A DNA stretch of 64,000 nucleotides from Methylobacterium sp. Leaf99 (lineage in GTDB: Bacteria; Pseudomonadota; Alphaproteobacteria; Rhizobiales; Beijerinckiaceae). Position numbers and translations under genes: made by a program. Positions 9,284 through 17,996 of this stretch are shown here, one piece after another. The stretch spans positions 62,181-126,180 of the forward strand of contig NZ_LMMU01000009.1 in the NCBI RefSeq assembly GCF_001422375.1, read 5' to 3'. Position 1 is the first letter of the stretch. Every line of letters begins with the position of its first letter. Under the pieces are notes generated by a model. That model was not told the DNA's origin. It did not search any database and saw only the letters and a program-made list of their open reading frames with translations.

Positions 9284-9617
9284 CGTCACGGCCGCATCGC
9301 GCGGACCGGTTCATCGCATCGCTGCGGAGCGGATTGCCCGGCAGCGGGCTTCTCCCATAGAGCGCGGACGCCTCGCAAGCGTCGCGAACGCATCCGTCCT
9401 CCGGGGCGCACCACGCGGGGGCCGCCCGAACGTCCGTCGCGATGGCGAGACGAAAAATTTCCAACCGCAATCGGTCGGGCATCGGCCCCGGGACTTGCTT
9501 GGGGGGCGGCCCCGATGCAAACGTGCCGCCCGATCGTTCTGGACTGGCTCAGTCCCGCCGTGCGCGACGCCCGTTTTGTGGCGTGCGCCGGGCTCTCGAT
9601 TTTCCAAGGTGCAAAGT
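9284..9617. other. Divergent promoter region between mptG and fhcB
   Basis: About 330 bp with no convincing gene. It must carry the promoters of mptG (leftward) and fhcBADC (rightward). A short AT-rich stretch, ACGAAAAATTTCCAAC (about 9452-9467), and TTTTCCAAGG just before fhcB stand out against the GC-rich background. No clear -35/-10 pair or operator was found by eye. Confidence 0.5.
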
Positions 9618-10697
9618 ATGGCGGCCTGGGTGAAGGGTGGTGCGACGGATGCGGACGCGGCGGTGGATGCCGCCGCGACGCTCCTCGCCGCGGCGCGGAC
9701 GCCGATCGTGGCGGGGCTCTGCGCCGAACTGAGCGCCGTGCGGGCGGCCTATCACCTCGCCGACGCCATTGGCGCCTCCGTCGATCCCGTGGCGGGGCCG
9801 AACCTCTACGCCGAACTCGGTGTTTTGAGCCGGACGGGCGCGATGCTCACCACGCCGGCCGAGACCACGGGCCGGGCGGACGCGGTCCTCATCGTCGGCA
9901 ACGCGCCGTGGGAGCGGCCCATCGTCCAGGAGATCGCCGAGTCCGCGCCGACCCGGGGCCGCGCCGCCGGGGCCGAGCGCACCCTCCTGTCGCTCGGCGG
10001 CCCGCGCAACGGCGCCACCCGGCACGTGGCCTATCCGGCGGAAGCCGGCGGCCTCGCCGTCTCCGTCGCGCACCTGCGCGCCTACCTGAAGGGCCATCTC
10101 GCCGGCGAGACCGCCTATGGCGACCTCGCCCGGCGTCTCGCCGCCGCCCAGTACGGCGTCGTGCTGTACGACGCCGCCGAACTCGGCGAACTCGGCGTCG
10201 AGATGCTCCAGGGCATGGTCAAGGACCTCAACGAGGTCACGCGCTTCTTCACGCTTCCCGTCTCCGATCCGTATCAGGGCCGCGCCCTGCTCCAGCTCGC
10301 CGCCTGGACCACCGGTCAGGCGCCCCGCGTCGGCTTCGGCCGCCACGTGCCCGAGCACGACCCCTGGCGTTTCGACAGCGCCCGCCAGATCGCCGCCGGC
10401 GAGGCCGATGCCGTCCTGTGGCTCGCCTCCCTCCCCGCCCCCCGGCCGGACTGGCTCGGCACCCTGCCGAGCATCGCCATCGTCGGCGAGGGCAGTCCCG
10501 AGGCCACGGGCGACGCCGCCGAGATCGTCATCGCCGTCGGCGTGCCGGGCGAGAGTGCGGGCGGCAGCCTGTGGAACGACCGGCGGGCCACCATCACGTA
10601 CGCGCCGCCGACCGGGCAGCCGGCCGAGCTGACGGCCGCCGGCGTGCTCGCTGCCATCCAGGACCGCCTCGTGCAGAAGAAGGCCGCCTCATGCTGA
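9618..10697 (+). CDS. fhcB: Formyltransferase/hydrolase complex subunit B
   Basis: A 359-residue subunit of the cytoplasmic Fhc complex, which moves the formyl group from formyl-H4MPT to methylofuran and hydrolyses it to formate. It is homologous to formylmethanofuran dehydrogenase subunit B (molybdopterin oxidoreductase fold), with segments GPNLYAELGVLSRTGAMLTTPAE and GGPRNGATRHVAYPAEAGG, but lacks a metal-pterin Cys/Sec site and Fe-S Cys motifs, as expected for the aerobic, non-redox complex. Start ATG after AAGGTGCAAAGT. Overlaps fhcA by 7 nt; order B-A-D-C as in M. extorquens. Confidence 0.94.
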   Translation: MAAWVKGGATDADAAVDAAATLLAAARTPIVAGLCAELSAVRAAYHLADAIGASVDPVAGPNLYAELGVLSRTGAMLTTPAETTGRADAVLIVGNAPWERPIVQEIAESAPTRGRAAGAERTLLSLGGPRNGATRHVAYPAEAGGLAVSVAHLRAYLKGHLAGETAYGDLARRLAAAQYGVVLYDAAELGELGVEMLQGMVKDLNEVTRFFTLPVSDPYQGRALLQLAAWTTGQAPRVGFGRHVPEHDPWRFDSARQIAAGEADAVLWLASLPAPRPDWLGTLPSIAIVGEGSPEATGDAAEIVIAVGVPGESAGGSLWNDRRATITYAPPTGQPAELTAAGVLAAIQDRLVQKKAASC

Positions 10698-12334
10698 TCC
10701 GCATCCAGGGGGGACGGGTCGTCGACCCGACGGCCGGGCGCGACGCCGTCGGCGACGTCTGGATCGAGAACGGCCGGGTCGTCGCCGCCTCCGAGCGCGC
10801 CCCCGACCAGACCATCGACGCCACGGGCTGCGTGGTGATGGCGGGCGGCGTCGAGGTCCACTCGCACATCGCCGGCGGCAACGTGGTGATGAGCCGCCTG
10901 CTCCTGCCCGAGCTCTACGCCAGCGAGGCGGCGCCCGAGGGCCATCCGTTCGCCCATGCCGGCGGGTCGGCCGCCTGGATCGGCGCGAACTACGCCCGGA
11001 TGGGCTACACCATCGCCGTCGAGCCGGCGATGCCGCCGGCCAACGCCCTCTCGACCCAGCTCGAACTCGCCGACATCCCGCTGCTCGACCGCGGTGCCCT
11101 GACGGTGATGGGCAACGACGACCACCTGCTCCAGCTCCTGCGCCAGCGCGAGGGCAAGGCGGCGGTGCGCGACCTCGTCGCCCTCGCGGTCGCCACCTCG
11201 CGGGGCCTCGGCGTCAAGTGCATCAACGCGGGTGGCGCCTCGGCCTTCAAGGACGGGATGCTCAAGCTCAGCCTCGACGAGGAAATCCCCGTCTACGGCC
11301 TGACCACCCGCAAGATCATGACGGCCCTGCTCGACGCGGTGGAGGAAATCGGCGTGCCGCATCCGCTGCACGTCCATTGCAACAACCTCGGCATTCCGGG
11401 CGCCGACGAGTCCTTCGTCGACACCCTGGAGGCGGCCGAAGGCCGGCGCATCCACTTCGCCCACGCCCAGTTCTACGCCTACGGCGTCACCGATCCGGAG
11501 AACCCGGCCACCGGCGGCTTCCGCTCGGCGGCCGAGCGCATCACGGAGGCGATGGAGAAGCACCCCAACGCCACCTTCGACGTCGGCCAGGTCGCCTTCG
11601 GCCAGACGGTGACCATTTCGCTGGACATCCTGCGCCAGTTCGCCGGCCGCAAGGGCGCCAATCCGAAGAAGTGGATCCTGACCGCCGGCGACGCGGAAGG
11701 CGGCGGCGTCGTGCCGTTCCTGTACAAGCCACGCGGTGCCGTCAGCTCCCTGCAATGGGCCATCGGCCTCGAGCTCATGCTGCTGTCCAAGGAGCCGGAG
11801 CGCACGATCCTGACGACGGACCACCCCAATGGCGGTCCGTTCACGGATTACCCGCACATCATCCACCTGCTGATGGACAAGGAGAAGCGCGACCGCGAGA
11901 TCGCCGGCCTCCACAAGGTCATCGGCGAGCGCTCGGGCCTGTGCGCCATCGAGCGCGAGTACAGCTTTTCCGAGATCGCGCAGCTCACCCGCTCGGGGCC
12001 GGCGAAGCTCCTGGGCCTTACGGACCGCGGCCACCTGCGCGAGGGTGCGCGGGCCGACGTCGCCATCTACCGCGACGACCGGGACCGCACCGCCATGTTC
12101 GCCCGGGCGAAACGCGTGCTCAAGGACGGCGTCACCATCGTCGAGGACGGCGAGGTCGTGGCCTGGACCTCCGGGCGCACCCTCGAACTTGACGTCGAGT
12201 CCGACAAGGCCATGGTCGCCCGCTCCGAGACCTACCTGCAGGACCGGTTCGGCGCGGGCCTGAACTCGTTCGCGGTGCCGGACGAGGCCTTCCCGAAGGC
12301 GGACGTGTTCGAGGAGGTCGCATGTCTGGCTTGA
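10691..12334 (+). CDS. fhcA: Formyltransferase/hydrolase complex subunit A (formylmethylofuran hydrolase)
   Basis: A 547-residue amidohydrolase-fold subunit releasing formate from formylmethylofuran. Zinc-binding motifs are visible: EVHSHIAGGN (H57, H59), a Lys region GVKCINAGGASAFKDG, HPLHVHCNNLG, RIHFAHAQFYAYG and TTDHPNGGPFTDYP. Homologous to FwdA/FmdA. The start ATG at 10691 overlaps the fhcB stop, indicating coupled translation. The typical C-terminal metal-domain strand (GAGLNSFAVPDEAF) is present; length is normal for FhcA. Confidence 0.96.
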   Translation: MLIRIQGGRVVDPTAGRDAVGDVWIENGRVVAASERAPDQTIDATGCVVMAGGVEVHSHIAGGNVVMSRLLLPELYASEAAPEGHPFAHAGGSAAWIGANYARMGYTIAVEPAMPPANALSTQLELADIPLLDRGALTVMGNDDHLLQLLRQREGKAAVRDLVALAVATSRGLGVKCINAGGASAFKDGMLKLSLDEEIPVYGLTTRKIMTALLDAVEEIGVPHPLHVHCNNLGIPGADESFVDTLEAAEGRRIHFAHAQFYAYGVTDPENPATGGFRSAAERITEAMEKHPNATFDVGQVAFGQTVTISLDILRQFAGRKGANPKKWILTAGDAEGGGVVPFLYKPRGAVSSLQWAIGLELMLLSKEPERTILTTDHPNGGPFTDYPHIIHLLMDKEKRDREIAGLHKVIGERSGLCAIEREYSFSEIAQLTRSGPAKLLGLTDRGHLREGARADVAIYRDDRDRTAMFARAKRVLKDGVTIVEDGEVVAWTSGRTLELDVESDKAMVARSETYLQDRFGAGLNSFAVPDEAFPKADVFEEVACLA

Positions 12335-12367
12335 AGGCGGTGCGTTGCGTGAGGACCGGTGGCTGAC

Positions 12368-13324
12368 ATGACGGAACTCACCCTCAACGGAATCCCGGTG
12401 ATCGACACCTTCGCCGAAGCGTTCGACGTCGCCGGCACGGCGATCATCATCACCAACGACACGGCGAAGTGGGCGATGATCGCCGCCGTCACCATGACGG
12501 GGTTCGCGACCTCGGTGATCGGCTGCGGCGCCGAGGCCGGCATCGATTGCGAATTGTCGCCCGAGGAAACCCCGGACGGGCGCCCGGGCGTGCGGGTCCT
12601 GCTGTTCGGCTTCGAGCCCAACGGCCTCAAGGACCAGCTGCTCAAGCGCGTCGGCCAGTGCATCCTCACCTGCCCCGGCACCGCCTGCTACGCCGGTGTC
12701 GACGGGCCGACGAAGATCAAGCTCGGCGGCGCCATCCGCTACTTCGGCGACGGGTTCGCCGTGGCGAAGCGCCTGCCCGACCCGATCACCGGCAAGTCGC
12801 GCCGCTACTGGCGCATCCCGGTCATGGACGGCGAGTTCCTGTGCGAGGACTTCGTCCGCGCCGTGGACGGGGCGGTGGGCGGCGGCAACCTGCTGTTCCT
12901 CGGCCGCAACCACGCCGAGACCCTGAAGGTCGCCGAGATCGCCGTCGACGCCGCCCGCACGATCTCGGGCGCGATCCTGCCCTTCCCCGGCGGCATCGTC
13001 CGCTCGGGCTCGAAGGTCGGCGCGCGCACCAAGGGCATGATGGCGTCGACCAACGATGCCTATTGCCCGACCCTCAAGGGCCGGGCCGGGACCGAATTGT
13101 CGGCCGATGTCGGCGTGGTGCTGGAGATCGTCATCGACGCCCTGACCTCGCACGGCGTCGCCGAATCCATGCGCGCGGCCCTGCATGCGGCGACGGAAGC
13201 GGGGGCCGCGCACGGCCTCGTCGCCGTCACCGCCGGCAATTACGGCGGCAATCTCGGCCGCCACCATTATCACCTGAAGGACCTGCTCTCGAAGGAGCCG
13301 GCGAGCGAGGCTGGAGCGGCATGA
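12368..13324 (+). CDS. fhcD: Formylmethanofuran:H4MPT formyltransferase (complex subunit D)
   Basis: A 318-residue formyltransferase (Ftr homologue) transferring formyl from H4MPT to methylofuran in the Fhc complex. Landmarks: TLNGIPVIDTFAEAFD, IGCGAEAGIDCELSPEETPDG, LTCPGTACYAGVDG and the C-terminal GNYGGNLGRHHYHLKDLL. I chose ATG 12368 (MTELTLNG) because the family starts there; an in-frame GTG three codons upstream at 12359 is the alternative. It begins 33 nt after fhcA and overlaps fhcC by 4 nt. Confidence 0.95.
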   Translation: MTELTLNGIPVIDTFAEAFDVAGTAIIITNDTAKWAMIAAVTMTGFATSVIGCGAEAGIDCELSPEETPDGRPGVRVLLFGFEPNGLKDQLLKRVGQCILTCPGTACYAGVDGPTKIKLGGAIRYFGDGFAVAKRLPDPITGKSRRYWRIPVMDGEFLCEDFVRAVDGAVGGGNLLFLGRNHAETLKVAEIAVDAARTISGAILPFPGGIVRSGSKVGARTKGMMASTNDAYCPTLKGRAGTELSADVGVVLEIVIDALTSHGVAESMRAALHAATEAGAAHGLVAVTAGNYGGNLGRHHYHLKDLLSKEPASEAGAA

Positions 13325-14118
13325 GCACCCTCACCCTGCGCCAGGAGCCGCCGGAGCGGCTCGATTTCCTCCACGTCACCCCGCTCTCCCTCAGCCGCCT
13401 CAGCGAGGCCGAGGCGGCGCGACTTCCCGTGGGCACCAGCCGCCGGGGCCTGACCCTGGGCGACTGCTTCACCATCGCCCTCGACAAGTCTGAGGATCTC
13501 GTCATCGAGGGCGGCTCGTCGCGCCTCGACCGGGTCGGGGCCTCCCTCGACGGCGGCAGCATCCGCGTCGTCGGCGATGTCGGCCAGCGCCTCGGCGCCG
13601 GCATGAAGAACGGCAGCGTCACGGTTACCGGCTCGGCCGGCCCGTTCGCGGGCTCCGGCGCCACCGGCGGCACCATCACCATCGCGGGCGACGCCGGCGA
13701 TCACGCCGGCGGTGCGGTCTACGCCGCCAAGGCCGGCCTCGACGGCGCCACCCTGGTGATCAAGGGCACGGCCGGCGACCACCTCGGCGACCGCATGCGC
13801 CGCGGTCTCATCCTCGTCGGCACGGCCGGGGCGCACGCGGGATCGCGGATGATCGCCGGCACCATCGCGGCCGGGTCGCTCGGCGACCATCCGGGCTTCG
13901 GCATGCGCCGCGGTACCATCCTGGCCAGCGCGACGGGAGCCCTCACCCCGAGCTTCGTCGAGACCGGCACCCACGACCTCGTGTTCCTGCGCCTCCTGGC
14001 CCGGTCCCTCCGGCCCCTGAGCCCCGCCCATGCCGACCTCGCCGCCGGGGCGCTCACCCGCTACTCAGGCGACCTCGCCACCCTCGGCAAGGGTGAATTG
14101 TGGGTGTCGGCGGCCTGA
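13321..14118 (+). CDS. fhcC: Formyltransferase/hydrolase complex subunit C
   Basis: A 265-residue protein with the right-handed beta-helix of the FwdC/GltB-C-terminal family, seen as repeating glycine-rich turns such as DVGQRLGAGMKNGSVTV, DAGDHAGGAV, GDHLGDRMRRGLILV and GDHPGFGMRRGTI. It is a structural subunit of the Fhc complex and helps seat the methylofuran-binding parts. Its ATG overlaps the fhcD stop (ATGA). It closes the operon; the next gene, higA, converges on it with an 18-bp gap and no clear terminator. Confidence 0.94.
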   Translation: MSTLTLRQEPPERLDFLHVTPLSLSRLSEAEAARLPVGTSRRGLTLGDCFTIALDKSEDLVIEGGSSRLDRVGASLDGGSIRVVGDVGQRLGAGMKNGSVTVTGSAGPFAGSGATGGTITIAGDAGDHAGGAVYAAKAGLDGATLVIKGTAGDHLGDRMRRGLILVGTAGAHAGSRMIAGTIAAGSLGDHPGFGMRRGTILASATGALTPSFVETGTHDLVFLRLLARSLRPLSPAHADLAAGALTRYSGDLATLGKGELWVSAA

Positions 14119-14136
14119 CCGGCCGCCGCTTCGCCA

Positions 14137-14493
14137 TCAGGCGGCGTCCCGGACCAGCGGCGTGATGCGATCGACGGTATCGCCGAGGGCGCGCCTGGCC
14201 GTCTCGACGTCGAAGGCGGTCTGGAGGTTGAGCCAGACCCGCGGATCGAGTTCGAAGTAGCGCCCGAGCCGCAAGGCCGTATCGGCCGTGATCCCGATCT
14301 CTTCGCGGGCGATCCGTTCGATCCGGGTTCGCGGTACGCCACAGGCCTTGGCGATGGCGTAGGCCGTCAGGTTCAGCGGCACCATGAACTCCTCCCGCAG
14401 CACCTCCCCGGGGTGCAGCGGCGGCAGGACGATGGGCGAGTCCGTCTCGGCTTCCAGGTTCGTCTCGGCTTCCAGGTTCGTCCGGTTCGGCAT
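14137..14493 (-). CDS. higA: HigA-family antitoxin / transcriptional repressor
   Basis: A 118-residue protein with a helix-turn-helix of the HigA/XRE type: LHPGEVLREEFMVPLNLTAYAIAKACGVPRTRIERIARE, here split as HPGEVLREEFM and AYAIAKACGVPRTRI. The family neutralises the HigB RNase and represses its own operon. It follows higB on the same strand (18 nt between), the toxin-first order typical of higBA. The N-terminus carries a six-residue duplication (TNLEAE twice) from an 18-bp tandem repeat, upstream of the conserved domain. Confidence 0.88.
   Translation of the reverse strand: MPNRTNLEAETNLEAETDSPIVLPPLHPGEVLREEFMVPLNLTAYAIAKACGVPRTRIERIAREEIGITADTALRLGRYFELDPRVWLNLQTAFDVETARRALGDTVDRITPLVRDAA
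14444..14479. repeat. 18-bp perfect tandem duplication in the higA 5' coding region
   Basis: The unit GTCTCGGCTTCCAGGTTC occurs twice in a row (14444-14461 and 14462-14479) without mismatch. It adds six residues in frame to the HigA N-terminus. Confidence 0.95.
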
Positions 14494-14511
14494 GACGCGC
14501 TCCTCTAACGC

Positions 14512-14793
14512 TCAGTGATAGTCCACGATCTCCACATCCTCGGGACCGGCCTCGGTCCATCGGAAGCAGATGCGATACTGATCGTTGATCCAGATCGCGT
14601 GCTGCCCCGCTCGATCCCGGCCGAGGGGATGAAGCCGGTTGCCGGGGGGAACCTTCAGCGCCTCGAGGGAGGTCGCGGCGTTCAAGAACCCCAGCTTCCG
14701 CCGTGCCGTCTTCAGGATCGCGTTGGGAAGGGCACGCGGCTGCCGCCCTTCCGCGACATCGCGCGTCCTCCGATCCGCGAAACTCCGAATCAT
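14512..14793 (-). CDS. higB: HigB/RelE-family mRNA interferase toxin
   Basis: A 93-residue basic protein starting MIRSFADRRTRDVAEG and ending WINDQYRICFRWTEAGPEDVEIVDYH, which are the hallmarks of HigB (plasmid maintenance killer) toxins: a small RelE fold that cleaves mRNA on the ribosome, with the C-terminal His-containing tail. It lies upstream of higA on the same strand and behind a perfect palindrome at 14819-14835. Full length, no disruption. It is a chromosomal toxin-antitoxin pair wedged between the fhc operon and the two-component genes. Confidence 0.9.
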   Translation of the reverse strand: MIRSFADRRTRDVAEGRQPRALPNAILKTARRKLGFLNAATSLEALKVPPGNRLHPLGRDRAGQHAIWINDQYRICFRWTEAGPEDVEIVDYH

Positions 14794-14818
14794 CGCGATC
14801 TCCGACCAATGAGGAATA

Positions 14819-14835
14819 GTATCACTGGATGATAC
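14819..14835. promoter_or_regulatory. Candidate HigA operator (6-5-6 palindrome)
   Basis: GTATCA, five bases CTGGA, then TGATAC: a perfect dyad 26 bp upstream of the higB start. On the minus strand it supplies a GATACTATT stretch that can serve as -10. HigA repressors bind palindromes of this kind over their own promoter (family knowledge); binding here is inferred. Confidence 0.6.
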
Positions 14836-15009
14836 GTTCCGTCAAATGAGCGGACATCCGGTTCATCGTGACGATGTGAACCGGACAGGCTGATGCGCAC
14901 TTCTCCCGGACGCTTGCACAAAGCTCCCAATCCGATGAGTTTGGCCTGCCCTGCTCCGGCATCGAGATGTCGAAGCGTGCCGCTCTTAAGCCCCACACAG
15001 GTCCGGCCG

Positions 15010-15216
15010 ATGCTCATCCTGCTCTCGATCTGCCTTCTCTCCGAGCCGACCCAGTGCCGGGAGGACAAGATCGATCTCTCGTTCGAGGCGCGCGGCCCCA
15101 CCGTGTGCCTGCGCAATTCCCAGAGCGCCCTCGCCAAGTGGCAGGCCGAGCATCCCGAATGGCACGTCGCCCGCTGGCGCTGCGCCGTGCGGGGCTCCGT
15201 CCCGCGCGATCTGTGA
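15010..15216 (+). CDS. Small cysteine-containing hypothetical protein
   Basis: A 68-residue protein beginning MLILLSICLLSEPTQCRED with a short hydrophobic N-terminal stretch and four cysteines; the middle is CLRNSQSALAKWQAEHPEW. It resembles small uncharacterised proteins common in Hyphomicrobiales. The layout (short hydrophobic start, Cys, Trp-containing helix, Cys near the end) is like that of the protein at 32345-32566. It stands alone between higBA and the sensor kinase gene. Function unknown. Confidence 0.6.
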   Translation: MLILLSICLLSEPTQCREDKIDLSFEARGPTVCLRNSQSALAKWQAEHPEWHVARWRCAVRGSVPRDL

Positions 15217-15347
15217 TCGCGTCTGGAGCAGACCCGTCCTTGCACTTGCGAACATTGGCTTCTTGCGCCTAGACATCCGTCCCATGACGCGATGACCTGT
15301 GGGTCTTCTGTGACTCATGGGAGGAAGTGGCAGGACGTGGCCGGACA

Positions 15348-16976
15348 ATGCGCTCGCTGAAGGTTCGGTTCGCCCTGCTCCTCGGCAGCACCGCCCTGCT
15401 CGTGGTCCTGGCGGCCCTCGGCGTGCTCGGCTCGATCGGGGCCGCCGAGCGGACCATCGACCGGACGCTGGCGGCCCAGGGGCGCCTCGAACTCCTCGTC
15501 GAGCTGTCGGGCCGCATGACCCAGTACGGCCTCGCCGCCCTGGAGGCGGTGAGCAACCCCGACGCGCAGCCGGAGGGCCTGTCGATCGCCCGCACCAACG
15601 TCGACCGCGCCCTGGTCGCCGTGGACGAGGCCCTCGGTCACAGCATCGTGGCCAGCGACGACCCCCTCGACCGGACGCAGTACGCCGCCCGCGCGCGACC
15701 CATGGCGCAGCTTCGCTCGGCCCGCGCCATCCTCGACCGGCAGGTCGCCCAGGTCCTGCGCCGCTCCGAGGACGAGCAGCGCCGGAGCGCCATCCGGGGC
15801 GCCCTCAACGGCTTCGGCGCCATGACCGGACAGCCGCTCTCGTTCCTCATCGAGGTCGAGCGCCGCTCGATGATCGCCGGATCGGACGCCGCGCGCGACC
15901 TGTCCGCGACCCTGCGGGTGGCCTCCCTGGCGGCCGTGGCGGCGGCGCTCGCCATCGTGTTCGGGCTCTACCGGGCGGTGACGCGGCCGACGCTCGCCCG
16001 CATCGAGTCCATGCGTCAGGCGGCGAGCGCCGTCGGCCGGGGCGAGCTCGACACCCGCCTCTCCGTGGCGACGCGGGACGAGCTCGGCCTGCTGGTCGCG
16101 AACTTCAACCGCATGGCCGCGCGGCTCGCCCGGCGCGAGGGGCGGCTCGCCGCTGACCGGGCCGCCCTGGAGGATACGGTGGCGGCCCGCACCACGGACC
16201 TGCGCGCCGCCAACGCGCGCCTGGAGGCGGTGGACCGCTCGCGCCGGCGGTTCTTCGCCGACGTCAGCCACGAACTGCGCACGCCGCTCACCGTGATCCT
16301 CGGCGAATGCGACATCGCCGCCCGCTCGGCCGGGCGCCCCGGCACCGACTTCGCCCCGGTCTTCGCCACCATCCGCAAGCGCGCCCTGCGCCTCCAGCGC
16401 CGGGTCGAGGATCTGCTCCGGGTCGCGCGCTCGGAATCCGGCCAGATCGAACTCGACCGGCGGCCCGTCCGCGCCTCGCTCATCCTCATGGACGCCGTCG
16501 ACGGCATGGCCTCGGAGGCGGCGCGCCGCCGCGTGAGCCTCGTCCTCAAGCCCATCGCCACCGACGCGACCGTGCTGGCCGACCGGGAATGGCTGCGCCA
16601 GGTCCTGGAGAGCCTCGTCGACAACGCCCTTCGGCACGCCGCCGGCCTGACCCGCGTCACCCTCGCCCTCGCGGTCGCTCCGGGCGGCCCCGCGACCGTC
16701 ACCGTCACGGATGACGGGCCGGGCTTTCCGCAGACCGGCGAGGCCCTGTTCGAGCGCTTCCGCCGCGAGAGTCCGTCCGGCGAGACCGGGTTCGGCATCG
16801 GCTTGGCCCTGGCGCGCTGGGTCGTTGAGCGGCATGATGGCACGATCCGCCTGGGAGCCGGGCCTCGGGACCGGGGCGCGCAGGTCGTCCTCGCAATCCC
16901 CGCGACACTTCCCATTGCACCGGACGACGACGCGGCGTCGGCCTCCCATCGGATTGAGAAGGAAACCACGGCATGA
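15348..16976 (+). CDS. mxbD: Sensor histidine kinase, probably MxbD
   Basis: A 542-residue membrane kinase: TM helix near residues 8-30, periplasmic sensor of about 160 residues, second TM (LAAVAAALAIVFGLYRAV), HAMP-like linker, HisKA with FFADVSHELRTPL (phospho-acceptor H308) and HATPase_c (DNALRHAA, DDGPGFP, GFGIGLALARWVV). The response regulator gene overlaps its stop. In M. extorquens the pair mxbDM, needed for methanol dehydrogenase expression, lies between fhc and pqqA, exactly this position; the name rests on that. A GTG 21 bp upstream (15327) is an alternative start. Confidence 0.8.
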   Translation: MRSLKVRFALLLGSTALLVVLAALGVLGSIGAAERTIDRTLAAQGRLELLVELSGRMTQYGLAALEAVSNPDAQPEGLSIARTNVDRALVAVDEALGHSIVASDDPLDRTQYAARARPMAQLRSARAILDRQVAQVLRRSEDEQRRSAIRGALNGFGAMTGQPLSFLIEVERRSMIAGSDAARDLSATLRVASLAAVAAALAIVFGLYRAVTRPTLARIESMRQAASAVGRGELDTRLSVATRDELGLLVANFNRMAARLARREGRLAADRAALEDTVAARTTDLRAANARLEAVDRSRRRFFADVSHELRTPLTVILGECDIAARSAGRPGTDFAPVFATIRKRALRLQRRVEDLLRVARSESGQIELDRRPVRASLILMDAVDGMASEAARRRVSLVLKPIATDATVLADREWLRQVLESLVDNALRHAAGLTRVTLALAVAPGGPATVTVTDDGPGFPQTGEALFERFRRESPSGETGFGIGLALARWVVERHDGTIRLGAGPRDRGAQVVLAIPATLPIAPDDDAASASHRIEKETTA

Positions 16977-17677
16977 CCCGGGTCTTGATCGTCGAGGATG
17001 ACAGCGACATCCGCGCCATGCTGGCGCGCGGCCTCGAGGCGGAGGGGTTCTCCGTCGGGGTCGCCGGCTGCGTCGACGACGCCCTCATCGCCGCGCGCGA
17101 CTCGGCGCCGGAGGCCGTCGTCCTCGACATCACCCTGCCGGACGGCTCGGGCCACGACGTCTGCCGGTCCCTGCGGGAGGGCGGCTATCCCGGCCCGATC
17201 CTGTTCCTCTCCGCCCGCGACGAGGTCCGCGACCGCGCCGAGGGCCTGGCCCTCGGGGCCGACGACTACATCGTCAAGCCGTTCGTGTTCGACGAACTCC
17301 TCGCCCGCCTGCAGACGCACCTCCTGCGCCGCAAGGAATCCGACGAGCCCCGCACCATCGTCACGGCCGGCCGCCTCGTCCTCGATCTCAACATCCGCCA
17401 GGTCGGCTTCGCCGATGCGACGGCGCGCCTCACCCCGCGCGAGGCCGAGCTGCTGGCCCTGCTCATGGACAAGGCCAACCAGCCGGTGTCGCGCGGCGAC
17501 ATCTTCGACAAGCTCTGGGCCGGCCAGGGCGGCCTGTCGCTGAATGTCGTCGATGTTTACGTGGGTTACCTGCGCACCAAGCTGTCGGACTTCGTCCGTC
17601 TCGGCGGCCCGGTCATCGTCACCGTGCGCGGCCGCGGCTTCATGCTCGACCTCAAGGGCCAGGATTTCCGGCACTGA
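16973..17677 (+). CDS. mxbM: OmpR-family response regulator, probably MxbM
   Basis: A 234-residue regulator: receiver domain with the acidic pocket EDD (residues 8-10), phospho-acceptor D52 (VVLDITLPDG) and K near FIVKPF-like DDYIVKPFVF, then an OmpR/PhoB winged helix (LTPREAELLALLMDK, VVDVYVGYLRTKL, VRGRGFML). It starts ATGA inside the kinase stop, so the two are co-translated. In M. extorquens MxbM acts with MxbD to turn on methanol dehydrogenase (mxa) genes and influences pqq; here pqqA starts 185 bp downstream. Confidence 0.82.
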   Translation: MTRVLIVEDDSDIRAMLARGLEAEGFSVGVAGCVDDALIAARDSAPEAVVLDITLPDGSGHDVCRSLREGGYPGPILFLSARDEVRDRAEGLALGADDYIVKPFVFDELLARLQTHLLRRKESDEPRTIVTAGRLVLDLNIRQVGFADATARLTPREAELLALLMDKANQPVSRGDIFDKLWAGQGGLSLNVVDVYVGYLRTKLSDFVRLGGPVIVTVRGRGFMLDLKGQDFRH

Positions 17678-17736
17678 GGCCGAGCGAGCTTGAGCGCTTT
17701 CTGAGAGGATGGCGGGACGAACCGGCAATTTAGCGC

Positions 17737-17765
17737 TTGAAGTCGGCGGCGGAATTGTCGATATA
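17737..17765 (+). promoter_or_regulatory. Candidate pqqA promoter
   Basis: TTGAAG (17737-17742), 17-bp spacer, GATATA (17760-17765), about 95 bp before the pqqA start, in the 184 bp between mxbM and pqqA. A long leader before pqqA fits its separate, high-level expression. Confidence 0.4.
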
Positions 17766-17861
17766 GCTCCCGCGACAGAAACCACTGCGCCGTCAGTGTC
17801 TTACGATCTTCTTAAGGTGGATCGGGGCGCTGCTGTTCAAAAGAAACTCTGGAGAAACACC

Positions 17862-17951
17862 ATGACCTGGGCTGCCCCCGTCGTTTCCGAGATCTGCGTT
17901 GGCATGGAAGTCACGAGCTACGAGTCGGCCGAGATCGACACCTTCAACTGA
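17862..17951 (+). CDS. pqqA: PQQ precursor peptide PqqA
   Basis: A 29-residue ribosomal peptide, MTWAAPVVSEICVGMEVTSY plus SAEIDTFN after an E, whose Glu16 and Tyr20 (E-V-T-S-Y) are cross-linked and excised to become pyrroloquinoline quinone. Nearly identical in length and sequence to M. extorquens PqqA. Strong ribosome binding site CTGGAGAAACACC. Far too short for most gene callers. It leads the pqq operon and supplies the cofactor for XoxF encoded about 9 kb away. Confidence 0.97.
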   Translation: MTWAAPVVSEICVGMEVTSYESAEIDTFN

Positions 17952-17996
17952 GGTTGTCGGAGCGAGCCTGAGGAGCGGGACGGCGTCGGTTCAACC

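Noticed and set aside
8516..13273. Very long open frames on both strands across mptG and the fhc genes
   Set aside because: They are antisense or out-of-frame readings of high-GC genes. The fhc subunits and mptG explain the region with conserved motifs; the long frames have Arg/Pro/Ala-rich low-complexity products.
14836..15009. A gene between higB and the small Cys protein
   Set aside because: Only short frames without ribosome binding site or similarity; treated as intergenic.
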